A DNA stretch of 64,000 nucleotides from Flavobacteriales bacterium (GTDB taxonomy: Bacteria > Bacteroidota > Bacteroidia > Flavobacteriales_F > PHOS-HE28). The translations under genes and the position numbers were made by a program. Shown piece after piece: positions 25,708 to 32,804 of this stretch. Position 1 is the first letter of the stretch. Every line of letters starts with the position of its first letter. Below the pieces are notes generated by a model. The model searched no databases. It was not told the origin of the DNA and was given only the letters and a program-made list of their open reading frames with translations. The DNA is taken from NCBI GenBank assembly GCA_016715895.1, contig JADJXH010000004.1, positions 2,170,001 to 2,234,000 of the forward strand. Reading direction: 5' to 3'.

Positions 25708-25715
25708 TAGCTTTG
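25708..25715 (+). promoter_or_regulatory. Candidate -7 box (TAGCTTTG) of the second toxin-antitoxin operon
   Basis: A perfect TAnnTTTG match lies five bases before the antitoxin ATG, which would give a nearly leaderless transcript. No clear TTTG -33 box is visible. Confidence 0.4.
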
Positions 25716-25719
25716 GGCT

Positions 25720-26106
25720 ATGGACATCAAGACCTTCAAGCTCGAACTCTTGGAGCGCATCGCGCTGATCGATGATGAGGAGCGGCTGCTGGCCTTGAAG
25801 CGCGTGCTGGACAGCCCGCGCGGCTACGGCATTTCCAATGAGAGGATGAGCGTGATGAAGGAAGGTGAAGCCGGGTTCATACCGAAAGGGCAGCAGGCCT
25901 TCTCCCTGGACGAGGTCCGGGCCATCGTGGATGCGGTGCGCGAGGAATTCGAATTCGACCTGGACGCTGAACTTTCACCGGAAGAGGTGGCCGAACTGGA
26001 GAAGCGCGACCGTGAGATGGACAGTGGCCGGGTGAAGGGATACACTTGGGAGGAGGTGCAGCGCCTGCTGGATGGCGATCGCCAGAAGCAGCGGGGAGCG
26101 CGATGA
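25720..26106 (+). CDS. Antitoxin-like protein of a second RelE/ParE module
   Basis: 128 residues. The N-terminus (KTFKLELLERIALIDDEERL, LALKRVLDS) is the helical start seen in small Bacteroidota antitoxins. It is followed by a Gly/Pro-containing linker and an acidic helical tail (DLDAELSPEEVAELEKRDRE). It is longer than the usual ~75-80 residue antitoxin; the region GQQAFSLDEVRAIVDAVREE may be an added segment or part of the toxin-binding arm. The stop overlaps the toxin start (ATGA), which strongly supports pairing. Confidence 0.75.
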   Translation: MDIKTFKLELLERIALIDDEERLLALKRVLDSPRGYGISNERMSVMKEGEAGFIPKGQQAFSLDEVRAIVDAVREEFEFDLDAELSPEEVAELEKRDREMDSGRVKGYTWEEVQRLLDGDRQKQRGAR

Positions 26107-26399
26107 TCGTACGCTTCCATCCAGCGGCGCTTCAAGAGATGCGCGAAGCCGAATGGTACATCGAGGAGCGCCGACCAGGGTGGGGGGCGAAGTTCAGAGC
26201 AGAGGTGGCGGAGGTGATCCGCTTTGTGCTGGAAAGGGCGCATGCGCATGAGGGATCCCGCCATGGGGGCACCGGGTCCATGAAGGTCCGGCGTTTTCCA
26301 TACCGGGTGTATTACCGGATCCTGCCCGATGAACTGAGGATACGGGCGGTATACCACGGCAAGCGCAAGCCAGCCGGGTGGTCTGGGCGCAAGTTCTAG
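26103..26399 (+). CDS. RelE/ParE family toxin
   Basis: 98 residues from ATG 26103 in an ATGA overlap with the antitoxin. The fold is evident from VRFHPAALQEMREAEWYIEE, then FRAEVAEVIRFVLE, MKVRRFPYRVYYRI and LRIRAVYHGKRKPAGW. This matches RelE/ParE toxins whose C-terminus ends in HxxR/K-x-P-x-x-W. It would act either on ribosome-bound mRNA (RelE) or gyrase (ParE); the sequence alone does not decide. Unlike the first module at 9.8 kb, this one is intact. Confidence 0.88.
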   Translation: MIVRFHPAALQEMREAEWYIEERRPGWGAKFRAEVAEVIRFVLERAHAHEGSRHGGTGSMKVRRFPYRVYYRILPDELRIRAVYHGKRKPAGWSGRKF

Positions 26400-26450
26400 C
26401 GAAGCACCCGCGCTGAAGTGCATGCACGTTGAGCATTGGCGTGTCCTCGA

Positions 26451-27281
26451 CTACGGACGCTCCGGCCCCAATTCCCCCATCTCCCCACGCCCCAACCGCA
26501 GCCGCGCCTGGTGCATCTGCTCCTCGCTGCTCATCACGAAGGGGCCGCCGTACACGATGGGTTCGCGGTGGGGAGTGCCGGTGGCAAAGAGGAACTCCAC
26601 GCCTTCCGCACCAGCGCTCACCTGCACCACATCGCCGCCCTCCGCGTAGGTCACCAGCGTCTGGGGCAGCAGGGGCTTCTCCAGCGTGGTCCCTGCGCCG
26701 CTCAGCGCGTACACGAAGGCCATCGTTTCCGCAGGAAGGGTGATGGCTTGGTTGGCGTGAAGCTGCACGTGCAGCAGCGTCACCGGTGTCACCAGATCGA
26801 AGGGGGAACGCTGGCCATCGAAGGACCCGGCCACCACGCGCACCCGGTGTTGCGCTGTCCGCACTTCAGGGATGCCCTGGGCGAAGGCATGCATGGCGCG
26901 CGGTGCTACCGTGCGGTCATCGGCAGCATGGTCGATCCAGATCTGGAAGCCGTGGCAATCCACGCCGGGCACGGTGGGGAACTCGTCGTGGTGGATGCCG
27001 CTGCCGGCCTGGGTCACATGCGCACCGCCGGGTTCGATCACGCTGCGGTCGCCCTGGCTGTCGCGGTTCAGGAAGGAACCGGCGCTGTCGGGCAGCATGT
27101 AGGTCATCACCGAGATGCCAGCGTGCGGGTGTGGCCCGAAGACAGGGCGCTCCATGTGGAACTCGGTGAGCACCAGGAAGGGCTCGATGCCGTAGCGGTG
27201 GGCCATGATGTCCACCCCGCGCAGGCCGGGGAAGGCCGGTTTGAAGGCCAGGGGGACGTGTTCACGGAGGGGCTTGTGCAT
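26451..27281 (-). CDS. Pirin family protein
   Basis: 276 residues from ATG 27281 (MHKPLREHVPLAFKPAFPGL). The bicupin is recognisable by FGPHPHAGISVMTYMLPDSA, then VIEPGGAHVTQAGSGIHHDE, whose His and Glu residues form the metal site, and by GFQIWIDHAADD. Pirins bind a metal ion; some act as quercetinases or redox-sensing co-regulators, and the role here is unknown. It follows a small membrane-protein gene after 5 bases and is probably its operon partner under MarR control. Confidence 0.9.
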   Translation of the reverse strand: MHKPLREHVPLAFKPAFPGLRGVDIMAHRYGIEPFLVLTEFHMERPVFGPHPHAGISVMTYMLPDSAGSFLNRDSQGDRSVIEPGGAHVTQAGSGIHHDEFPTVPGVDCHGFQIWIDHAADDRTVAPRAMHAFAQGIPEVRTAQHRVRVVAGSFDGQRSPFDLVTPVTLLHVQLHANQAITLPAETMAFVYALSGAGTTLEKPLLPQTLVTYAEGGDVVQVSAGAEGVEFLFATGTPHREPIVYGGPFVMSSEEQMHQARLRLGRGEMGELGPERP

Positions 27282-27286
27282 GGTGT

Positions 27287-27694
27287 TCAAGGGTTGAGGC
27301 GTGCAGCGATGCGGGGGAGGAGCAGGGCACCCGCCATGGACACGAAGTGCATCGGCAGGGTGAGCATCGTGAAGGCGGCAGGCGTGGCCGAGCCGTCGGG
27401 CATGGGCTGGTTGAAGGTGCCCCAGAGGCTGAGCAACCCGAGCACCACGGTGCCGATGCTGTAGCCCACGCGGCCTTTGGCACCGAGCTTCTGCACGAAG
27501 AAGTAGATGATGCCGGCGACGATGAGCGGGATGAAGCTGCTCATGGTGATGCCCGTGGTATGTACGATCTGCGGGACGCTGAACCCGGTGATGGCTTCGT
27601 GCGCGGTCCGCCATGTCAGGCAGATCACGGCGGTGCCGGCACCGGCGATCAACGAGGCGAGGGAGGTCTGCTTGAAGGTGTACGTGGTGTTCAT
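27287..27694 (-). CDS. Small four-helix membrane protein (DUF6069-like)
   Basis: 135 residues from ATG 27694 (MNTTYTFKQTSLASLIAGAG). Four hydrophobic segments are visible (~residues 11-29, 48-68, 79-98 and 108-128), with GITMSSFIPLIVAGIIYFFV the most typical part. I place it with the DUF6069 membrane proteins with moderate confidence; no transport or enzyme function can be stated. A MarR-type palindrome lies 34 bases upstream of the start. The pirin gene follows directly, so the two form a unit. Confidence 0.75.
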   Translation of the reverse strand: MNTTYTFKQTSLASLIAGAGTAVICLTWRTAHEAITGFSVPQIVHTTGITMSSFIPLIVAGIIYFFVQKLGAKGRVGYSIGTVVLGLLSLWGTFNQPMPDGSATPAAFTMLTLPMHFVSMAGALLLPRIAARLNP

Positions 27695-27727
27695 GGTTCG
27701 GGGTTGTTTGTGAGTAGTGCCGAAATG

Positions 27728-27737
27728 TGTTGCAACG
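27728..27737. promoter_or_regulatory. Candidate MarR operator upstream of the DUF6069-pirin unit
   Basis: TGTTGCAACG matches the perfect palindrome TGTTGCAACA found in front of the marR gene itself (28248-28257) in nine of ten positions, and the match continues into the AAT that follows both. It lies 34 bases before the start of the downstream unit, within the short space after the marR gene. Confidence 0.6.
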
Positions 27738-27762
27738 AATAAAGGGTCAAAAAAAGGGGGCG

Positions 27763-28221
27763 TCATCCGCGGAGCTTGTCCAGCAGGTCGCTCAGCAGTT
27801 CGGCCTCCGCATCGGTCAGTCGCCCTTTCAGCGTTCTGGACTGCTCCTTCACCAGGTCGGTGATGGCATTGAGCTGTTCAAGGCCTTTGGGGGTAAGCCC
27901 GATGTCCACGCGCCGGCGGTCGCCCGCGCCCACCTCACGCACCACCCAGCCGAGGTCCACCAGCTTGTCCACCAGCCGCGTCACGTCCGGCGCCTTGTCC
28001 AACATCACTGCCTTGATGTCGCCGGGGCAAACGGGGTGGGGGTGGCGCCCCTTCAGGATGCGGAGCACGTTGAAGTGCTGCGGCTCGATGGGCAGGTCCT
28101 TGAACACGCCGCGCTGCATGTCGCGGAACCAGTTCGCCGTGTACTGCACGTTCAGCACCGCCTTCTGCGTGGCGCTGCCGAACTTCTGCTGGCGGATGGC
28201 TTCGGCGAACTTGGTGGGCAT
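27763..28221 (-). CDS. MarR family transcriptional regulator
   Basis: 152 residues from ATG 28221 (MPTKFAEAIRQQKFGSATQK). The winged-helix core is clear: EPQHFNVLRILKGRHPHPVC, DIKAVMLDKAPDVTRLVDKL (recognition helix) and GWVVREVGAGDRRRVDIGLT, where DRR is the signature wing motif. MarR proteins are usually dimeric repressors released by small ligands or oxidation. Identical-looking operators precede this gene and the DUF6069-pirin unit downstream, so it probably controls both. The longer frame upstream encodes no sensible protein. Confidence 0.92.
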   Translation of the reverse strand: MPTKFAEAIRQQKFGSATQKAVLNVQYTANWFRDMQRGVFKDLPIEPQHFNVLRILKGRHPHPVCPGDIKAVMLDKAPDVTRLVDKLVDLGWVVREVGAGDRRRVDIGLTPKGLEQLNAITDLVKEQSRTLKGRLTDAEAELLSDLLDKLRG

Positions 28222-28228
28222 GACGGGG

Positions 28229-28257
28229 CAAAGGTAAGGGAATAATATGTTGCAACA
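28229..28257 (-). promoter_or_regulatory. marR promoter with overlapping palindromic operator
   Basis: On the minus strand TTTG (28257-28254 region, within CATTTGTTGCAAC) is followed after 19 bases by TACCTTTG (28236-28229), a full match to the Bacteroidota -33/-7 promoter with standard spacing. The perfect palindrome TGTTGCAACA (28257-28248) overlaps the -33 box, as expected for autorepression. The start codon is only seven bases past the -7 box, so the transcript is nearly leaderless. Confidence 0.7.
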
Positions 28258-28374
28258 AATGAACGACCGGTTGGCGGTCGCGGCCGGTCCGGTCGTGCAC
28301 CTTCTGGTGCTGCCACAGCACCGTTGGTGTAGTTGACGGCCCAAACAGCGGACGGATCGCGCAACTTGCCTTCG

Positions 28375-29331
28375 ATGACCAGCGCACCCGGTCCCGCCGT
28401 GCTCCTTCGCCTGCGCTGGCTGCAGCTGCGCCGGGCCTTCCCGCAATACGGTATCGTCCTGCTCGCGCTGGCCGTTGTCTTCGCGCTGGGTCTGATGCAC
28501 CGCGCGGTGCTCTAGGACGCTGCCCATGCGGCCTACATCGCGGGTGGCGCACTGCTCACGGTCTGGGGCCTGCACCAGCGACGGCCCGACCTGCACTTCC
28601 TGCATCGCCACGTGCCACTGGCCCGCAAGGCCATGGCGGTGGAGTACGGCGCGTTGGTGCTGCCCGTGCTGCTGATGCTGGGCCTTGCCGGGGCGTGGGC
28701 CTCAGCGCTGGTGATCTTGGCGGCGGTCGCTTTGCCCTGGCTACCCGTGGTGCGCACCTCCGGTGTCCGTGGTAGCTGGCTCCGGCGTTGGATACCGACG
28801 CGGCTCTTCGAGTGGCGCGGCCTGGTGCAGGGCACACACCCGTGGGGACTGCTTGCGTGGCTGGTGGCCTTGGCGCTCTGCTGGTTGCCGGTGCTGCCGC
28901 TCTTCCTGCTAGGTGGTCTTGCCCTGATGGCCGCCGCTGCGCAGGAGCAGTGCGAGCCGCGCGCCATGTTGTTGGCCACGGCAGCCGATGCCCGCGCGCT
29001 GCTGCGGACGAAGGTGTTCGGTGCGCTGCGCCTCCTGCTCGTGCTGGAGCTGCCGGTGCTCCTCGCAGCCACGGTGTTCCGTCCCGAATGGTGGTGGGTG
29101 CACGTGGGCTTCGGCCTGGGCCTGCTCACGCTGGTGGCCTATGCCGTGGTGCTGAAGTACGCGAACTACCAGCCCAACGAGCGCCTGTCCGCCAATGGCG
29201 CCAACGTGTCCGTCGCCGCGCTCTTCGCCATCCTGCCCGGGCTCGGCGTGGTGCCGCTCGTCATGCTCCTCACCGAAGTGCCCAAGGCCCGCGCCAACCT
29301 CTCCGCCTATTTCCATGATCACGCTCGCTGA
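28375..29331 (+). pseudogene. ABC transporter permease-like membrane protein with an in-frame TAG
   Basis: One continuous frame runs from ATG 28375 (MTSAPGPAVLLRLRWLQLRR) to the stop at 29329-29331, interrupted only by an amber codon at 28513-28515, codon 47, after ALGLMHRAVL. Both sides are good coding sequence in the same frame: the downstream part continues DAAHAAYIAGGALLTVWGLH and has six or more membrane helices. The 3' end overlaps the ATP-binding protein gene by 17 bases, so it is the natural permease partner. A nonsense mutation, a sequencing error, or stop-codon readthrough are all possible; a restart at 28612 would lose the first helices. Confidence 0.8.
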
Positions 29332-30001
29332 ACTCCGCTGCGCCTACGGCGACAAGACCGTGCTGGACATCCCGGCCTATGACCTCACACCCGGTGTGCA
29401 TGGGATCGTTGGCCTTAACGGAGCCGGCAAGACCACCTTCCTCAACGCGCTGTACGGCTTCGGACGCAATGCCGAAGCACGGGTGCGCTGGAACGACGCG
29501 GACATGGGCCACGGCAACACCGCGTTCCTGGAGACGGACACCTACTTCCATCCGGGCATCACGGGCCGCGAGTACCTGGAGCTCTTCATGAGCGGTCCGG
29601 CCGCCGCCGATGTGCGCATGCTGAACGAGTTGCTGGAAGTCCCGCTCGATGCGCTCATCACCACGTACTCCACGGGCATGAAGCGTAAGCTGGCCCTGCT
29701 CGGCGTGCTGAGCCTGGACAGGGAGGTGGTGCTGCTCGATGAGCCGATGAACGGCCTGGATCTGGCCTCGGTGCGCGTGCTCGAAGCGATCATCAAGCGA
29801 CTGGCCGAGCGCGGACGCACGGTGATCATCACCTCGCACGTGCTGGGCCCGCTGATCGCCCTTTGCGACCGCATCCACCTCTTGCAACAGGGGCGCTTCA
29901 CGCGCGTGTTCGAGCGCGGCCGCACCGAAGGCTTGGAAGCCGAGCTCTTCGCGGAACTGGATCGTCGTACCGATGATGTGGTCGCCCGGTGGGGTGGATA
30001 G
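29315..30001 (+). CDS. ABC transporter ATP-binding protein
   Basis: 228 residues from ATG 29315. Walker A is GLNGAGKTT (~residues 33-41) and Walker B is VVLLDEPMNGLD. The signature motif is the degenerate YSTGMKRKLAL typical of ABC-2/export-type ATPases. The H-loop is in IITSHVLGP. It powers the membrane protein encoded just upstream, with which it overlaps by 17 bases. The substrate is unknown. Because the partner gene has an internal stop, this subunit may currently be orphaned. Confidence 0.92.
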   Translation: MITLAELRCAYGDKTVLDIPAYDLTPGVHGIVGLNGAGKTTFLNALYGFGRNAEARVRWNDADMGHGNTAFLETDTYFHPGITGREYLELFMSGPAAADVRMLNELLEVPLDALITTYSTGMKRKLALLGVLSLDREVVLLDEPMNGLDLASVRVLEAIIKRLAERGRTVIITSHVLGPLIALCDRIHLLQQGRFTRVFERGRTEGLEAELFAELDRRTDDVVARWGG

Positions 30002-30068
30002 CGCGAACGGTTCACCGGGCGCCGCGGAATGCACGGAGGATGGCATCTTTGTGCGAAGCGCGAACACC

Positions 30069-31412
30069 ATGACCATCCAGCGTCTGCTCACGTACTTCCG
30101 TCTGGGTGAGAACGCCGAGGACCCGGCGGTGGCCCTGGAGACCATCGAGCGCAATGTGGTGTTCCGGGGGACCAATCTGCTCATCCTGGTCTTCGCGATC
30201 CTCATCGCGTCGGTGGGCCTCAACGTCAACTCGGCCGCGGTGATCATCGGTGCCATGTTGATCTCGCCGTTGATGGGGCCCATCGTGGGCATTGGGGCCG
30301 GTCTGGGGGTGCTTGACCTGAGGCTGGTGCGCAGGGCGTTGAAGAACCTGGGGTTCGCGGTGGGTGCCAGCGTGGTCACGTCCACGCTCTACTTCCTGGT
30401 CAGTCCGCTGGATGAGGCGTATTCGGAGATCCTGGCCCGCACCAATCCCACCATCTGGGACGTGCTCATCGCCGCCGCCGGCGGCTTTGCGGGCATCATC
30501 GCGGCGGCGAGCAAGGACCGCGGCAATGTGGTGCCCGGCGTGGCCATCGCCACGGCGCTGATGCCGCCGCTGTGTACGGCGGGATTCGGGCTGGCGCATG
30601 CGAACTGGGCCTACTTCGCCGGGGCCCTGTTCCTGTTCCTCATCAACTCGGTCTTCATCAGCCTGGCGGCCTTCAGCACTGTCCGGTGGCTCAAGTACCC
30701 CACCCGGCAGTTCGCGGATGCGGTCATCCGGCGGCGGATCGTCCAGGTGGTCAGTGGCATCGTGGTGCTCACCGTGGCGCCCAGCATCTGGCTGGCGGTG
30801 CGGCTGGTGCAGCAGAACACCTTCAAGCAACGGGCGGACCGCTTCGTCGCGATGGAGACCGGCATCCCGGACAACTACCTCGTGCAGCGCACCGTGGACC
30901 CGGTGGGCCGCTCCATCGTGCTCACGTACATGGGGTCCGGGGTGGACAGCGTGCAGGAGGCGCAGCTCAGGCGGCGGTTGGATGTACACGGCCTTGCGGG
31001 GTGCGACCTGCAGGTCCGGACAGGGCTTTCCTTGAAGGAGCTCGGCCGTGAGGATCGTGCCCGAACGGCCGGATTGCAGCGCCAGCTGGACGAACAACGC
31101 GCGTTGATGGCGCAGCTCTCCACCATCAAGGACAGCCTCGCCCGGCGGGAGGCGTTCCGGGATGAGTTGATGCGCGAGGCCATGGCCCTGGAGCCCGACC
31201 TGCGCTGGCTTGTCGTGGTGGACCTGCCGGGCCAGGCGGATTCCCTGCCGCGCGTGGTGTCCGCCCGCTACATGCACTATCCCGATACCGTCCAGGTGGC
31301 CCGCATGGACCGCTGGCTGGCGCAGAAGCTGAACGGGAGGGGCCACACGCTGGTGATCGCCGCGGACAGCCTGCCGCGGCTCCCGGCCACCCCGCCGAAG
31401 CGAAAACGCTGA
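30069..31412 (+). CDS. DUF389 family membrane protein
   Basis: 447 residues from ATG 30069 (MTIQRLLTYF). The DUF389 signature is strong: RGTNLLILVFAILIASVGLN, SAAVIIGAMLISPLMGPIVG, DRGNVVPGVAIATALMPPLC. About six membrane helices fall in residues 30-270. A long soluble C-terminal part follows, with a coiled-coil-like segment (RTAGLQRQLDEQRALMAQLS). The molecular role of the family is unknown. It converges on the paralogue operon; a weak GCCCG-GGAAG-CGGGC hairpin at 31422-31436 lies between the stops. Confidence 0.9.
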   Translation: MTIQRLLTYFRLGENAEDPAVALETIERNVVFRGTNLLILVFAILIASVGLNVNSAAVIIGAMLISPLMGPIVGIGAGLGVLDLRLVRRALKNLGFAVGASVVTSTLYFLVSPLDEAYSEILARTNPTIWDVLIAAAGGFAGIIAAASKDRGNVVPGVAIATALMPPLCTAGFGLAHANWAYFAGALFLFLINSVFISLAAFSTVRWLKYPTRQFADAVIRRRIVQVVSGIVVLTVAPSIWLAVRLVQQNTFKQRADRFVAMETGIPDNYLVQRTVDPVGRSIVLTYMGSGVDSVQEAQLRRRLDVHGLAGCDLQVRTGLSLKELGREDRARTAGLQRQLDEQRALMAQLSTIKDSLARREAFRDELMREAMALEPDLRWLVVVDLPGQADSLPRVVSARYMHYPDTVQVARMDRWLAQKLNGRGHTLVIAADSLPRLPATPPKRKR

Positions 31413-31439
31413 GCCGCATCGGTGCCCGGGAAGCGGGCG

Positions 31440-32804
31440 TCACGGCACCTGCTCCACCCGCGTGGTCGTAGGCGTGGTCCCCCCGATGGTCACCAGGACG
31501 GGGTCGCGGTCGTTGGCCGTTCCGGTGTACTTGACCACGCCGTCCAGGTTCACGTCCTCCGAGCGGTACTGGCCGGCGAGCGTGGCGGTGGGGTTCACGC
31601 CTCCAATGGCCTGCAGGATCGCGTCGCGGTCGTTGCCGGCGCCGGTGTAGCTCACGCGGTCATCGCCGCTCGCATTGCCGCACCAGAGGGTCCTTGTGCT
31701 GCCCACCGTCCGGCGCGGCAGATCGGTGTTCGGCGCTGGGCGTGCGTAACAGGTGGTGGTCGGTGAGCGGAGGTCGATCGTCCAGGTATCGAACAGGCCC
31801 ATGCTGAGCGCCGATGCGGTCATCACGGCGAGGTGGTTGCGGTGGCGCACCACCACGTGATACAGGCCGGCCGTGGCGGGGAGCCGCAGCGCCGAGAAAC
31901 CGTCCACGCTCACCACGTCGCCGTCGCGTTGCAGCAGGCCGTGGGCACTGGCCACGGTGGGGCCGGTGGGCGATGTGCGCAGCTCCACGCGCACCCAGTC
32001 CACGATGGCGTTGTTGCCTGTAACGTCAAGCACGGACGGTGCCACGGTCTCCCCACCAGGGCCGCCGTATATCGCGGAGTACGGTTCCGTGGAGGGGATC
32101 AGCCCGGCGGTGCGGAGGTCGTCGCGCATCAGGTTCGCGCCTTGCTCGTAGGCACCATCCAGCCATATCCGGGGTTGCACCGCCACCCAGGGCAGATCAT
32201 AGCTCACCGTGATGTCGTCGAACGCAGCATAGGAGTTCCCAGTGCCCACTCCGCACACGAGCATGATGCCGAACTGTGCATTGGGCCCCAACCAGTTCGG
32301 TGGGACCGCTTGATACGGACTGACCTTGAACTCCCAATTCGGGAACTGGGAGAATGAGGTGATGTTGTTCGCGGTCACATACATACCCGTGGTCAGGTCC
32401 ATCCAGCAGAGAATGACCCCTGCAGCGGCCGTGGCGGCCCCCGGCCCATAGACGTACATGTGGCCCGTGATGCGGTACATCCAGGTCGGGTCGTAGGGCA
32501 GCGGGTGAAAGAGGGGGCTGGAGTAGTTGGTCGGTGGTGGCGGCACGCTCAGGTCGTAGGACTCCTTCGCGATGCCGTAGCCGCCGTTGGTCCCCAGGAC
32601 AAAGACCGGTGCACTTCCGGTCCAGGACCAGCCGACCGGTGGCGCCATTCCACCGGTGCCCTCGAAGTCCTCGGACAGCAGGGTCCCCTGGGCGAGCGCC
32701 CCGCCGGAACAACAAAGCACCATGCCGACGACGGAAAGGGTTCGCATGAACAGGCAGGGTGTGGCGAGGATCGGCAGATCGGCCATTGGACGCATGGACG
32801 TCAT
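31440..32804 (-). CDS. Secreted protein with shared C-terminal Asp-rich module (paralogue A)
   Basis: 454 residues from ATG 32804, which overlaps the stop of the gene before it (ATGA); ATG 32747 (MRTLSVVGM) gives a more normal signal peptide and may be the true start. The N-terminal region (LLSEDFEGTGGMAPPVGWSW ... SYAAFDDITVSYD) is a jelly-roll-like carbohydrate-binding or MAM-type beta domain. The last ~240 residues are the module shared with the two genes upstream: LDGAY..., HGLLQRDGDVVSVDGFS, VVVRHRNHLAVMTA, then two copies of a D-x-V-x-Y-x-G-x-x-NDRDxIL-x-x-IGG repeat and a final TTTRVEQVP. No NP-type T9SS tail is present. Confidence 0.85.
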   Translation of the reverse strand: MTSMRPMADLPILATPCLFMRTLSVVGMVLCCSGGALAQGTLLSEDFEGTGGMAPPVGWSWTGSAPVFVLGTNGGYGIAKESYDLSVPPPPTNYSSPLFHPLPYDPTWMYRITGHMYVYGPGAATAAAGVILCWMDLTTGMYVTANNITSFSQFPNWEFKVSPYQAVPPNWLGPNAQFGIMLVCGVGTGNSYAAFDDITVSYDLPWVAVQPRIWLDGAYEQGANLMRDDLRTAGLIPSTEPYSAIYGGPGGETVAPSVLDVTGNNAIVDWVRVELRTSPTGPTVASAHGLLQRDGDVVSVDGFSALRLPATAGLYHVVVRHRNHLAVMTASALSMGLFDTWTIDLRSPTTTCYARPAPNTDLPRRTVGSTRTLWCGNASGDDRVSYTGAGNDRDAILQAIGGVNPTATLAGQYRSEDVNLDGVVKYTGTANDRDPVLVTIGGTTPTTTRVEQVP

